52,176 bases of DNA from Planctomycetota bacterium (GCA_016195405.1 JACPZP010000068.1:1-52176), one strand, 5' to 3'. Shown: positions 33,589 through 43,600, numbered from the stretch's first letter. Program-made: numbers and translations. Notes: generated from the letters alone by a model not told the origin.

Positions 33589-35757
33589 ATGCTGCGTTAC
33601 CTTGTGCCTCGTTCCCTGAGACGAACTCGTAAACCCGCACCTTGCAAATACCCGGTTCGTCGGCCGATGATCCTCGAATTCGAGCGCCTGGAGGACCGAA
33701 CCGTCCCCAGCACGCTGACCGTGCTGAACAACGCCGACGCGGGGCCTGGATCGCTGCGGGCCACGATCGGCAACGCATCGAGCGGCGACACGATCGTGTT
33801 CAACAGCCATCTGCGCGGCCAAACCATCACGCTGACCACCGGGGAATTGGCGATCGATAAAAACCTGAGCATCGTCGGACTCGGCGCGGATCAGTTGGCG
33901 ATCAGCGGCCATGCGGCGAGCAGGGTGTTCGCCATTGCGAGCGGAGACACGCTCTCGCTCTCCAAATTGACCGTTGCGAATGGCTTGGCCGATCAAGGCG
34001 GCGGCATCGACAACGCCGGCACGCTGAATCTCAGCCAGACCGTCCTAACAGGAAACCAGGCTGTCGCCGACAACAACGCGCCGGGGTGGGGCGGCGGCAT
34101 TTTCAACGATGCCGGCGCCACGCTCAACGTGTCCCGCACCACGTTCTCGAACGACCAGGCGCAGGGCGGCGCCGACGGATTCGGTTTTGGCGGGGCGATC
34201 ATGAACTTGGGCAACGCCTCCATAAGCGCTAGCAGCTTCACTGGGAATCAGGCTGTGGGCGGCGGCAGCGCCTACGGTGCCGGCGGTGCTGTCGCCAATC
34301 AAAGCGGTGGGAGCACGAACGTCGTAGGCTGTGCGTTCACGGGGAATTTGGCCGAATCGGGCCAGGGCTTCCTGGCTGCCGGCGGCGCGCTGGAAAATGA
34401 GGAAGGAACCCTTACGGTCACGGATTCCACGTTCAGCGGCAATCAAGCCCAAGGCGGCGCGCAAGAAAGCCTAGGCGGCGCCATCCTGAATTTTCTGGGC
34501 ACACTCAACCTTACCCGGACTGTTTTCGTGAGCAACCAGGCAAGCAGCAGCAGTTTCGCGGAGAGCGGCGCCGTTGACAGCGAGCGCGGCCCCGCCACCA
34601 TCAGCGACTCCAAGTTCATATCCAACCAGGCGGTGGGCACGGCAGGCGCCTTCGCGGGCGGCGGCGCCATCTCGAACGTGCGCGCCTCCATGTCCATCAC
34701 CAACACGACGCTGAGCAACAACACGGCCCGCGCCGGAGACGAAGCTGAGGGCTTCACGAGTTCAGGCCAGTCCGACGGCGGCGCCATCTTGAATTCCCGC
34801 GGGGCGCTTACGATCGCGCGTTGCACATTCACCGGCAACACCGCCAAAGGCGGCGACAACGGCAACAACGACAACCCCGATGAGGTCGGCGTCGGCTTTG
34901 CGCTAGGCGGCGCAATTCTGAGTCTCCGCAATTGCACGCTTACCGTAAGCGACAGCACCTTCGCGGGCAATCAGGCCACTGCCGGCAATAACATCGCGGG
35001 CCCGGGCGCCCAGGCCGAGGGCGGCGCCATTGACAGCGACGAGAGCAGCTCGCTTTCCGTCAGCAACAGTGCGTTCTCGGTCAACATCGCGCGCGGCGGG
35101 CTGGGCGGCCCCGGATTTGAAGGCGGCATCGGCTTCGGCGGCGCCATCGCCAATCAATTCAGCTCGACCGCGAGTTTCACCAATGCGACGTTTACGGGCA
35201 ATCAGGCAATCGGAGGTCCGGGCGGTGCCGGCGCCAAAGGCGGCACAGGCGCCGGCGGGGCCATTGGCAACGGCCACCCAGTTGCATTCGAGACGACGTT
35301 GGACGCCGCGTCGCTTACGTTGAACGGCTGCACGCTGATTGCCAACGTCGCCCAGGGCGGCAAGGGCGGCGCGGGAGCAAGCGGTGGCGACGGCTTTGGC
35401 GGCGGCATCGAGGAGGGCCTATTGAGCGCACCTAGCTCTCCGACGATGAGCATTAGCAGCACCTTGATTGCCGGCAACTTCGCCGTCGGCGGGAATGGAG
35501 GCTCAGGCGGCCAGGGCGGCAACGGATTCGGCGGTGGCGTCTACGTCGCTGCCGGCTCAAGCGCATGCTTCCAGGATTCGAGGCTGATTGCGAACGTTGC
35601 GCTGCGTGGCAACGGCACCGCACCGGGCCAGGGAATCGGCGGAGGAATCTACATCGATCCCTCGGCCGATGTCGGCGGCACAAACACGCTGATCTTCGGC
35701 AATTTCGCGTCCACCAGCAACAGCGACGTGTTCGGTCTGGTCCTGCCGACGTGCTAA
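33589..35757 (+). CDS. Pmp-like right-handed beta-helix surface protein
   Basis: A 722-aa Gly/Ala/Asn-rich protein. The N-terminus has the planctomycete motif FERLEDRTVPS (about residues 28-38), followed by LRATIGNASSGDTIVF and GQTITLTTGELAI. From about residue 125 it is a long series of 35-50-residue repeats with GGAI and FxGNQA (e.g. FGGAIMNLGNASISASSFTG, FSGNQAQGGA), ending at LPTC. GGA(I/L/V) and FxxN are the hallmark repeats of chlamydial polymorphic membrane proteins. There is no C-terminal autotransporter barrel and no clear Sec signal peptide, so export probably depends on the LEDR-type leader. CAGGAGA precedes the ATG. Confidence 0.83.
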   Translation: MLRYLVPRSLRRTRKPAPCKYPVRRPMILEFERLEDRTVPSTLTVLNNADAGPGSLRATIGNASSGDTIVFNSHLRGQTITLTTGELAIDKNLSIVGLGADQLAISGHAASRVFAIASGDTLSLSKLTVANGLADQGGGIDNAGTLNLSQTVLTGNQAVADNNAPGWGGGIFNDAGATLNVSRTTFSNDQAQGGADGFGFGGAIMNLGNASISASSFTGNQAVGGGSAYGAGGAVANQSGGSTNVVGCAFTGNLAESGQGFLAAGGALENEEGTLTVTDSTFSGNQAQGGAQESLGGAILNFLGTLNLTRTVFVSNQASSSSFAESGAVDSERGPATISDSKFISNQAVGTAGAFAGGGAISNVRASMSITNTTLSNNTARAGDEAEGFTSSGQSDGGAILNSRGALTIARCTFTGNTAKGGDNGNNDNPDEVGVGFALGGAILSLRNCTLTVSDSTFAGNQATAGNNIAGPGAQAEGGAIDSDESSSLSVSNSAFSVNIARGGLGGPGFEGGIGFGGAIANQFSSTASFTNATFTGNQAIGGPGGAGAKGGTGAGGAIGNGHPVAFETTLDAASLTLNGCTLIANVAQGGKGGAGASGGDGFGGGIEEGLLSAPSSPTMSISSTLIAGNFAVGGNGGSGGQGGNGFGGGVYVAAGSSACFQDSRLIANVALRGNGTAPGQGIGGGIYIDPSADVGGTNTLIFGNFASTSNSDVFGLVLPTC

Positions 35758-35774
35758 CCATGACGTGCGGACGA

Positions 35775-35804
35775 TGGAGTGCGGCGACTAATCGCCGCAC
35801 TCCA
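35775..35804. repeat. TGGAGTGCGG palindrome between convergent genes
   Basis: Perfect 13-bp arms (TGGAGTGCGGCGA / TCGCCGCACTCCA) with a CTAA loop, midway between the convergent stops at 35757 and 35818. It could end transcription from both sides, but there is no long T-run. A related copy is at 46047-46070. Confidence 0.8.
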
Positions 35805-35817
35805 AAACTACATTGTC

Positions 35818-38022
35818 TCAGGATCCAGACTGAATCCCGAGCATGGTTTGGGCTTCGGCTTTGTAGTCCAATAACTCTTCGTGTTCCGGCCTGACCGTCT
35901 CGGTCGCTTCTGCCCCTTTGGCATACCATTCGTGCGCTTGCCTATGGTCGCCGAGCCGCCAATATGCCATGGCCAGAAAGAACCAGTCGTAGGCGTCGCC
36001 ACCCTTGCGGAGCGCCATCGACTTGTTCAACGACTCGACGGCGCCTTTCCAGTCGCCCGCCCGAACGCAAGCGACGCCAAGCGTATTCCAAAAAGCGCCC
36101 GTCTGGGGTTGGCGTGACACCGCTTGCCGGGCAAAAGCGACCGCTTCCGGTGCGTTGACAATTTCCTTGTCCGCGCAGGTAGCCAGGAACCAAGCCAGTT
36201 GGTTTAGGTTCTTGCCGCCGCGCGAGCGCTGCACCGCCCACCGGTAGTTCTCGAGGGCCCGCGCGTATTCCGGATGTGCTTCCGGAAACCGCTTCTGAAG
36301 CGTCAGTTGAAAAGCGATGCGATGGTGTATCCGCCCTAGATCCATGCGATAATCCACATTTTCCGGATCGACGGCCGTCAAGTCCTCGAAGATATGGCGT
36401 GCACGGTGCAGGAGTTCCAAGGCCTGCGCGGATTCATGACGGCAGCAGTGAATGGCGGCTATTTGCTGGTACAGGTGAGCTGTTTCGTAGCGGTCAACCG
36501 GATCGAAGCTATCTTCCTGCAATATTTCCCGATAGAAATTGAGCCCCTCGTCGATTACGTCCTGACGCAAGTCTTTAATCATCGGCTGGAAGTGGTCCCA
36601 GCGCTTGTCATTGATCCGCGTCATCAGGATCATGGAGCCGCGAATCGCTTCGTTGAACTTTGCCTTAGCCCGCCTGCTTTGTGTTTGGGCGGCGACCAAT
36701 GCCCTGTCCGTTTTCTCTTTCTCGCGCCAAACCATAATGGTGCTCACGGAAAGAGACACGATTGCGAGAATTAGTACGACGGCGGCAGCAGTCACGATCG
36801 GCCTGTGCCGCCACGCCCATTTCAAGGTCCGTTCCCGAATCGATGGCCGCCTTGCCAGAATGGGCCGATGCTCCAAGAAACGGGCCAGGTCGTCGGCCAG
36901 TTCTTGGGCCGAAGCGTAGCGCCTCTCCGGTTCTCGGGCCATCGCCTTGAGCACGATGGTCTCCAACTCCACGGGAACGGCTGCGTTGAGACGCCGCGGC
37001 GGGATCGGCTCGCTCAGGGCGAACTGCCGGAGCAACTCCTCGCGGTCGTTCCCTGGATTGGCTGGCTCCAGGGTGATGATCTCGTAAAGCGTTACGCCGA
37101 GAGAATAAATGTCGCTGCGATGGTCCACGAGCCCGCGCTTGGCGAGGCCCTGCTCCGGACTCATGTAGCGCAACGTGCCCACGACATCGCCGGTCAGCGT
37201 AACTCCCTCGTCGGTCCGGCATCGCGCCAAGCCGAAGTCGGTGATCCAGACGTGTGCCGCCGAGTCCAGAATTAGATTTGCCGGCTTGACGTCCCGGTGA
37301 ACGATGCCCAGTTGATGGGCGTACTCCAGAGCCTCGGCGACTTGCTTGCCCATTTGCGCGACCGCCCGGAAAAATGCTGGGACGTTGGTCGACCGCAAGG
37401 TCGTAAATGGAGGCGTTGTGAGCGCGGCCTGCGATGCCTTCTGGAGTGGCATTGAGGGCGCCCGGCGCATTATTTCAACAATGTCGGCCAGGTTTTGTCC
37501 TTCGATGAACTGCATCGCGTAATAGTGAACGCCTCCATCCGTGCCCACCCCGTAGACCGGAACGATGTGGGGATGGTGCAGGTGGGCGGCCGCCCGGGCT
37601 TCGTTCCTGAAGCGCAACAGTTGTTTGGCGTCCAACGTCGCGGCAAACGGCAGCACTTTAAGCGCGACTCGCCGATTCAGCGAAATTTGCTCCGCCTCGT
37701 ACACGATGCCCATGCCGCCGCGACCGATTTCGCGCAGCAAACGAAAGTCGCCGAGGCAACCCTGTTCCATTGGCGCCACACCTCGATGAGATTCTTCGAC
37801 CGGCACCGATGCGCCCAGACCGGCATCCGCGGCCTCGTGCAAAAGATCGAGTTCATCGAGATAAGGCCTCAATATCTCGGCCAGTCCTGCAAGCCCGTCG
37901 GCGCTTAATTGGCCGCCAGCCTCTAATTCTTCCAAGTAGCGGTCAAGGAAATCAAGCACCTCCGCCGCTCTCGGAGTCGAGTTTTCCGTCGACTTGAGCC
38001 GATCCACCGAATGGGTGCTCAT
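35818..38022 (-). CDS. Membrane Ser/Thr kinase with TPR region
   Basis: A 734-aa kinase with glycine loop GRGGMGIV (100-107), Lys122 in ALKVL, HRDVKPANLIL, DFGLARCRTDEG and GTLRYMSPEQ. A membrane helix (about 412-436) divides it from a C-terminal TPR-like part that counts repeats such as AQALELLHRARHIFEDL and ends with tandem TPRs (GDAYDWFFLAMAYWRLGDH). Its ATG (38022) overlaps the stop of the sigma gene as ATGA. A planctomycete ECF sigma plus Ser/Thr kinase operon is a known arrangement in which the kinase modulates the sigma factor. The TTG at 38028 is a less likely start. Confidence 0.93.
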   Translation of the reverse strand: MSTHSVDRLKSTENSTPRAAEVLDFLDRYLEELEAGGQLSADGLAGLAEILRPYLDELDLLHEAADAGLGASVPVEESHRGVAPMEQGCLGDFRLLREIGRGGMGIVYEAEQISLNRRVALKVLPFAATLDAKQLLRFRNEARAAAHLHHPHIVPVYGVGTDGGVHYYAMQFIEGQNLADIVEIMRRAPSMPLQKASQAALTTPPFTTLRSTNVPAFFRAVAQMGKQVAEALEYAHQLGIVHRDVKPANLILDSAAHVWITDFGLARCRTDEGVTLTGDVVGTLRYMSPEQGLAKRGLVDHRSDIYSLGVTLYEIITLEPANPGNDREELLRQFALSEPIPPRRLNAAVPVELETIVLKAMAREPERRYASAQELADDLARFLEHRPILARRPSIRERTLKWAWRHRPIVTAAAVVLILAIVSLSVSTIMVWREKEKTDRALVAAQTQSRRAKAKFNEAIRGSMILMTRINDKRWDHFQPMIKDLRQDVIDEGLNFYREILQEDSFDPVDRYETAHLYQQIAAIHCCRHESAQALELLHRARHIFEDLTAVDPENVDYRMDLGRIHHRIAFQLTLQKRFPEAHPEYARALENYRWAVQRSRGGKNLNQLAWFLATCADKEIVNAPEAVAFARQAVSRQPQTGAFWNTLGVACVRAGDWKGAVESLNKSMALRKGGDAYDWFFLAMAYWRLGDHRQAHEWYAKGAEATETVRPEHEELLDYKAEAQTMLGIQSGS

Positions 38023-38651
38023 AACCAATCCTCATTGATGCGTTGCCGTCTGAGTTGATCCAGCGCGCGCAGCCACAGAACGCGCACCGCCCCTGGCGAG
38101 CGTCCCATCTGCCGGGCAACATCGTCGAACGACAAACTTTTGAGGTTCCGAAGCACAAGAACGTCGCGATGAGCGGGACTTAGCCGAGCTAGGCGTTCGG
38201 CCACCATGCCGGCCAGTTCTCGACGTTGCGCGGTTGAACTCGGCGAACTTCCGTGGCTCGCGATCTGAGGTTTTGGGGACACCGGTTCCGCCCCGGATGC
38301 AATCGAATTTCGATCGAGCGACAACTCCCGCTGGACACTGCGCCGGCGGGCGCGCACATGCTTACGCACAAGCCGAAGGAGGCAGCGCCGCACGATGCGC
38401 CGCAACCAGTGCAGCCACTCCCTCTCGCTCGTGCCGCGGAAGCGATCGAAGTGCCTGCTCGCGAGCAGAAACGCCTCCTGCACGACGTCGGAAGGATTAG
38501 CTCGCGCCTGAAGATGCAAACCGATTTGCGAGCAGATTTGCGTCCCGAGGTATGCGCGATAACGCTCCAAGAGAACACCCAAGCTGCCGCGATGGCCGGC
38601 ACGTGCCTCGGCCAATAGTCGTTGCGGATCGGGCTGGACCGAGTAATCCAC
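38019..38651 (-). CDS. ECF-type sigma factor coupled to a kinase
   Basis: A 210-aa sigma-70 family protein. Region 2 contains ANPSDVVQEAFLLASRHFDR and WLHWLRRIVRRCLLRLVRKH. Region 4 contains LARLSPAHRDVLVLRNLKSL and FDDVARQMGRSPGAVRVLWL. A Ser/Pro-rich linker of about 35 residues lies between them. The start codon is GTG. It shares a 4-base ATGA overlap with the downstream kinase gene, so the two are made together. The promoter set it recognises cannot be read from here. Confidence 0.88.
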   Translation of the reverse strand: MDYSVQPDPQRLLAEARAGHRGSLGVLLERYRAYLGTQICSQIGLHLQARANPSDVVQEAFLLASRHFDRFRGTSEREWLHWLRRIVRRCLLRLVRKHVRARRRSVQRELSLDRNSIASGAEPVSPKPQIASHGSSPSSTAQRRELAGMVAERLARLSPAHRDVLVLRNLKSLSFDDVARQMGRSPGAVRVLWLRALDQLRRQRINEDWL

Positions 38652-38783
38652 GGAATCCCATTTCTTCGAGAGCTAATGAGCGCTCGTACACTAGAGCCTT
38701 TTGTTGCTGAAAGTGTTACGCTTTGCTGGCGTCAGACTTGCGCCGAGAGTCAGCGTAATTTCGAGTTGTGAAAGGTTTCGTGT

Positions 38784-40202
38784 CTACACGGGCAAGAGGT
38801 AGAGGATGAAATGCAAGGGCACCGTTTGGCCGCCGTGGCGAATCGACAAGATGCGCTGGTCTTGAATGTTGCCCGCAATGAGGCTTTCGTTGAGGCGGAT
38901 GGCGAGCGTAAGTGATCTCTGGACGTGTTGCCACTCGGAATCCTTGGCTTCGCGCATGATCTGGAAGTACACCTGGCCCTGCGGCATGGGCAAGGCACGA
39001 GGGGGATGGGCGACGTGCGTGAAGCGCAAGCCGGCCGCCCCCTGTCGATAGATGTCGTCCACCCGGTGCGAGCTGCCGATCTTCATGTCGAGGTTTCCGG
39101 GCTTGGTCAACAGCTTCACACATTCTTCAGCATCCAGAGGACTGCGCACGGCCAGGTACATTTGCCAACTCGGCTCGAGCCAGGCGGGCTCCAGGGACGC
39201 TTGCATGCGCAAGCCGGCGCCGACGAACGCGCGTTCCCGGTACTCCGGCTCTACGAAAATGTCCAAGAGAGTATCGACGTGCTGGCGGGCCTGAAAGAAG
39301 CAGCGGGCCAGGTCGTCGTGATCGTAGACGGGCAAGTCCGGCGGCCGATGCTCCTTGCCGAAGATCGCCAATTGGCCGACCAGCCGGCAAAGCTCCTCGT
39401 ACGCTTGCAATGGATGAACTCCTTGGGCAAATGCCAGAACGCCCAAAGTGGTGAATGCCTGGTTAAGCTCACGGAGCTGGTTGAAGGTGAGAGCATCACC
39501 CTGGGAATTGCTTTCAAAGGTAATGCCGCGCGAGACGACCTGGTCGGCCAATAGCTCCATCTTCTTGCCGATGCGATCGTGGAGGGATTGCAAGATGCCG
39601 GCGGCGAGGGGTCGCCAGGCGTCACAAGCCAAGAGCGGTGGGAAGTAGGTTGCGTCCAGTTGTGGGGTTGCTTCAGCCCGGGAGGATTTTTCCAGACGCG
39701 CGAGCGGAATGACATCAAAACCGGACAAAGATTGCGTGGACAGGAGGAGCTTGAGGTTGAGCCGTCGCACCGGAATAGACTGCGCATTGGCGCCCGAGTT
39801 TTCATCCTCGAATTCCAGCGTATCAACAGCGAAACGGGCATCGTCGGCCGGGGAGCCCGCGACGGCGTTGGGCCGACCTAGATGAAACGAGGGTACGCCC
39901 AGGTACACGGTCACGCTGTTGCTTTGTTCGAAGGCGCTCCGCAAGCTGACGGGCTGGAGTGGATCATCCTCGGAAACCGCCACGATGGCGCCGTCGCGCA
40001 GCCGGGCTTCCAGAGTGCGAACCACGCAACGGTGATTGGTGAGCGAATCCAAATCCAAGTCCAAAGAGCGCAGGCCCCAGTTGTAATGGTGGTCCCACTT
40101 GACGTTGCGCTCGATCAATTGCACCCAGTTTCGCTGAGCCGTTTGAAAATGCTGCGGACGAAGAAACATGCCCTCGTGCCAGTGAACCGCAGGGCTGCTC
40201 AT
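38784..40202 (-). CDS. tssK: TssK baseplate adaptor (copy 2)
   Basis: A second complete TssK (472 aa): VHWHEGMFLRPQHFQTAQRN at the start, HYNWGLRSLDLDLDSLTNHR, and a conserved middle (RRLNLKLLLSTQSLSGFDVI) matching copy 1 (RRLHVKLLLSTQNQAGYEVL). It lacks the Ala/Pro-rich insertion of copy 1. The ATG at 40202 gives the family N-terminus; upstream codons do not. It is not next to tssL or tssM but is separated from tssF copy 2 by an outer-membrane protein gene on the opposite strand. It may serve a second baseplate or replace copy 1 under other conditions. Confidence 0.93.
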   Translation of the reverse strand: MSSPAVHWHEGMFLRPQHFQTAQRNWVQLIERNVKWDHHYNWGLRSLDLDLDSLTNHRCVVRTLEARLRDGAIVAVSEDDPLQPVSLRSAFEQSNSVTVYLGVPSFHLGRPNAVAGSPADDARFAVDTLEFEDENSGANAQSIPVRRLNLKLLLSTQSLSGFDVIPLARLEKSSRAEATPQLDATYFPPLLACDAWRPLAAGILQSLHDRIGKKMELLADQVVSRGITFESNSQGDALTFNQLRELNQAFTTLGVLAFAQGVHPLQAYEELCRLVGQLAIFGKEHRPPDLPVYDHDDLARCFFQARQHVDTLLDIFVEPEYRERAFVGAGLRMQASLEPAWLEPSWQMYLAVRSPLDAEECVKLLTKPGNLDMKIGSSHRVDDIYRQGAAGLRFTHVAHPPRALPMPQGQVYFQIMREAKDSEWQHVQRSLTLAIRLNESLIAGNIQDQRILSIRHGGQTVPLHFILYLLPV

Positions 40203-40429
40203 GGCAAGTCGATCTCCCGGAGAGGTAGTGGTCTTTCGAGAATCATAAAGGAGCGTTGCCGCACGTGCAAGGAAGTACAATCGATCTGAGCCGCATCGTC
40301 CGCATATCCGGCATCCTCCATTTAACCTTTCTTACCGATTCTGGGTTTCCGCTCAATGCCCAGCGCTACAAAGACGAAGCGTAGATGAAGGCATGGAGTG
40401 CCCTTGCAAATCCTTAAGGAGTGAGGATC

Positions 40430-41710
40430 ATGGTTCAGAGCGTTTTAACGCGACGGCTTGGCCGGGTCGGTCTTGTCGGTGCGATCATCTTGTTGTCGAT
40501 GGATTCCGAGGCGCAGGCGCAATGGCGCTGGTTCTGCAGGCCGCGTCCCGAATGCCCCCAAGACTATCGCGCGCCTGTAGAGATGCCAAAAGACATTCTC
40601 CCCAAGGATGGCAAAGAAACGGCGCCCAAAGACGTTTCCGAACCAACGCTTCCGCCATTGACCACGGTCGCCCTTGCCGACACGACGACCTCGGTGCCGC
40701 AAATCATGGGCGATTTCTTCGGCTACTGCGGCCAGAGATTCGTCACCGTGCCGATCACCAGAGTCGTCACGCAGACCGTTATCATTCCTCAAACCCCGCC
40801 GCTTCTGCCCATCACACAAACAATTCAGACTCTAGTGCCGGGCACACAGCAGGTGTTGGTGTGCGATCCGATCGCTTCGCGGGCAGGGTCCGGATTCAAA
40901 GTCGCCGACAACGAGAGCCCCAGGCCGGTGGACCGCGCCTTCTTCACCTACAACTATTTCAACAACATCCAAAGCAACGGCGGCTTTTCGCCCGCATCGA
41001 CAACTCAGTTGCAGGGTATCACGATCGCCACTCCGGGAGTGGCCGTCGCGGGCAGCAACCTAAACGTCCATCGCGAGCTGTTCGGTTTCGAGAAGACCTT
41101 ATTCGGGGGCGACGCCTCGGTCGAACTCCGCCTGCCTGTTTTCCAGAGCCAAGGCGGGGGCGGCACTGCGGACGGATTCGCCGGCGACGATTTCGGCGAC
41201 CTCACCGTCGTTATGAAGTACGCGTTGTTGAATGATCGCAACTCCGGCAATGTCTTCTCGGTAGGCCTGGCCGTCACCGCCCCGACCGGACCGGCGATCA
41301 ACACCTTCGAAGGCAACATCAACTCCGTGCTGTTGCAGCCATTCTTCGGGTACATCTGGCGGGGCGGGGACTTCTATTTCCAGGGCATCCACTCGATCGT
41401 GTTCCCGACCAATGCCAGCGACGTAACCTTGTTCTTCAATGACCTCGACGTGGGGTATGTCTTCACCACGCGCTCCAATCCGTACCTTGCTTTCGTAGCG
41501 CCCAACTTCGAAGCGCACGTATCGACGCCCCTGAATCACCGCAATGCGGGCGGCGCGGTGTTCGCTTCTGACGTCGTGAGCCTAACGGGCGGCGTTCACC
41601 TCGGGTTGGGCAGCGGCCGATCGGTGTTGAGCTTAGGAGTCGCAACGCCGATCACCGGTCCCAGGCCGTACGACGTGGAGGCGTTCGTGCAGTTTAACTT
41701 CCGCTTCTAA
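40430..41710 (+). CDS. Outer-membrane beta-barrel protein (copy A)
   Basis: A 426-aa protein with a Sec signal peptide (basic start, LVGAIILLSM core, cleavage after AQA at about residue 30). A Pro-rich stretch follows (PKDILPKDGK, then EPTLPPLTTVAL). A region of VIIPQTPPLLPITQTIQTLV precedes amphipathic beta strands and the terminal aromatic residue in VQFNFRF typical of outer-membrane barrels. AAGGAG at 40415-40420 abuts a GTG, so the ATG at 40430 (9-base spacing) is the better start. Its signal peptide and Pro-rich segment match those of the gene at 43796, so the two are related. The ligand or cargo is unknown. Confidence 0.82.
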   Translation: MVQSVLTRRLGRVGLVGAIILLSMDSEAQAQWRWFCRPRPECPQDYRAPVEMPKDILPKDGKETAPKDVSEPTLPPLTTVALADTTTSVPQIMGDFFGYCGQRFVTVPITRVVTQTVIIPQTPPLLPITQTIQTLVPGTQQVLVCDPIASRAGSGFKVADNESPRPVDRAFFTYNYFNNIQSNGGFSPASTTQLQGITIATPGVAVAGSNLNVHRELFGFEKTLFGGDASVELRLPVFQSQGGGGTADGFAGDDFGDLTVVMKYALLNDRNSGNVFSVGLAVTAPTGPAINTFEGNINSVLLQPFFGYIWRGGDFYFQGIHSIVFPTNASDVTLFFNDLDVGYVFTTRSNPYLAFVAPNFEAHVSTPLNHRNAGGAVFASDVVSLTGGVHLGLGSGRSVLSLGVATPITGPRPYDVEAFVQFNFRF

Positions 41711-41722
41711 GACGGGTCCGTC

Positions 41723-43588
41723 TCACAGAGTTTGCAAGTCGCCTGGCCGCGGGGGCCATTTCTTGAAATGGTCCTTGCGGTTCTTGAGCCGGGCTACCAT
41801 TTTCGTGAAGGAATTGTTGGACACATAGCAGGCGAGAAATCGCTCCAGCACCGAGGCAAACAGAAACATGCCAATTCCGGGGTACTTGTCGTCGTCCAGC
41901 TCAAGGGCCACTTCAAAGCCTCGGCAAAAGCTGCTCATGTGGTCTCGCGTCAACCGGCCGATCACGCGCCGGCTTTGGACCGCGATGACTCCTTCGATGA
42001 ATTGCCGCGTGGGTGCGAGGTGCTGTTGGCCGGCTTCCGCATCGGAGAAGTCATACAAGCTCAGAAGCTCCTGAAACGCCTTCAGGCCGTCGCTGCCTTC
42101 GACCACCGAAAGATAGTTAAGGGAAAAATGCGAAACCAGATGCCAGAAGTGGCCCCGGCGCGGCCGTGAACGAAGCGGCGGGTTAAGGGACCGCAGACAG
42201 CGCGGGGCGTGGGCCAAAGGCGCAGCCGCCTCCAACTCAAATGCGATTGCGTCGCCGGCCATCCGCAGTTGATTCGGCAAGTCGCGATTCGTGCAAGTCG
42301 TGCTCACCTCCAAAACAGCGACTTCGGTCATGATTGGATTGAAATCCAGATCAACCAGGTGCAGCTTGACCACCGTGCCATGGTCCTTGTCGACGCGCGA
42401 CGGCTCCCGAGACGCGTGCCAAAACACGCGGGAACGCTCCAGGTCGCGCGGATGTTGGAAGGAGAAAAACGGCGGGATTTCGCGTGGGGCGCCTTCGCCG
42501 GGGCTTGTGCTGGTCACGCGATCCACGGTGTAGACCTCCAGGCCGCGCGTTTGGGTGGCATCGGGCACGACGGGATACTCAAATCCCCCCGACTTCAGCG
42601 CTACGGGCTCGGCAACCTGCTTGAAGAGATTGACGACGGGCGTGCAACCCAGCCGGAAGGTTTGGAGGTCGATGCTCTTTTCCAGGATGTTATGCGTGCG
42701 ATCGAAGAAGACGACGACTTCGCAATGGCGCTGCCAGCCGCGCCGGCACACCTCTTTCCAGCCGCTCAAATCCATAAACCAGAACTTCGCGGGAAAGACG
42801 AACAGTTCGGTCAGCAACCGATAGCTTAGTCGTGATGCGGGCGCATACGGCAATAGGCTTTCTAAAGTCTCGAACCCCACCTGGTGCAAACACGCCTGTG
42901 GCGCCAGAGTTACAGTCGCCGGCGCCGACTCTGGCGCAACAGGTCGAAAAGCCACTTGGAGAGCGTGATTGAAAAGCAGTTCATAAAGGGCCGGAAGAAC
43001 TTGCACATCGCCGTGGAGGTGCAGCCGCAGGCGCTCCAGGCTCAACTCCGCGAATTTCAAGGGGCCGGTGCATTCAAACGTGAGACGCAAGGCGGCCTTG
43101 CTCCCCGGCGGCGCAGTTAGCCCGCGTGGAAAAGGGGCGGCATGAAAATCAGCGCTGGCGAGCGCGATCGGCCACAGTGTCACCGGATAGGCCGTGGTGA
43201 ACTTGCACGGCAAACCGTCCACGGGCTCCGTGTGCAAGAGGCTGTGGCGATCAATAAGGAATCCATTTGGCAACTGGGCCCGCGCGGGATCCAGCTCAAA
43301 TTGCAGGATGCCCATCGATGGAATCGGCGCCAGGTTGTGGGGATAGATCGCCTGCAGGAGCGGCGTGGTGATCTCCGGGAACTCATCATGCAGCTTGTGC
43401 TGCACGCTCCCGGCCAGAAGGGCGGCGGATTCGATAAGGCGTTCGACCTCGGAATCGGCGCTGCGGTTGGGCTCGAGAAGCAGCCGCCCCGCCGCGTTCG
43501 GATATTTCTTGGCAAATTCCTGCAGAATCTGCCGGAAGAAGAGCAACTCACGTTCATAGTGCGGAATCAGAGCTTCATCCATGCTCAT
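41723..43588 (-). CDS. tssF: TssF baseplate protein (copy 2)
   Basis: A second full-length TssF (621 aa) with MDEALIPHYERELLFFRQIL, LIESAALLAGSVQHKLHDEF and LLQAIYPHNLAPIPSMGILQ, collinear with copy 1. The end (FLACYVSNNSFTKMVARLKN, then KKWPPR) also matches copy 1. ATG 43588 or 43582 gives the usual family start; a longer in-frame version to 43612 would run into the palindrome. There is no tssG or tssE beside this copy. The neighbours are two outer-membrane barrel genes on the opposite strand. Confidence 0.93.
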   Translation of the reverse strand: MSMDEALIPHYERELLFFRQILQEFAKKYPNAAGRLLLEPNRSADSEVERLIESAALLAGSVQHKLHDEFPEITTPLLQAIYPHNLAPIPSMGILQFELDPARAQLPNGFLIDRHSLLHTEPVDGLPCKFTTAYPVTLWPIALASADFHAAPFPRGLTAPPGSKAALRLTFECTGPLKFAELSLERLRLHLHGDVQVLPALYELLFNHALQVAFRPVAPESAPATVTLAPQACLHQVGFETLESLLPYAPASRLSYRLLTELFVFPAKFWFMDLSGWKEVCRRGWQRHCEVVVFFDRTHNILEKSIDLQTFRLGCTPVVNLFKQVAEPVALKSGGFEYPVVPDATQTRGLEVYTVDRVTSTSPGEGAPREIPPFFSFQHPRDLERSRVFWHASREPSRVDKDHGTVVKLHLVDLDFNPIMTEVAVLEVSTTCTNRDLPNQLRMAGDAIAFELEAAAPLAHAPRCLRSLNPPLRSRPRRGHFWHLVSHFSLNYLSVVEGSDGLKAFQELLSLYDFSDAEAGQQHLAPTRQFIEGVIAVQSRRVIGRLTRDHMSSFCRGFEVALELDDDKYPGIGMFLFASVLERFLACYVSNNSFTKMVARLKNRKDHFKKWPPRPGDLQTL

Positions 43589-43600
43589 TAGATTATCAAA

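Noticed and set aside
33589..35757. Classical autotransporter
   Set aside because: No C-terminal beta-barrel; the protein ends within the repeat region.
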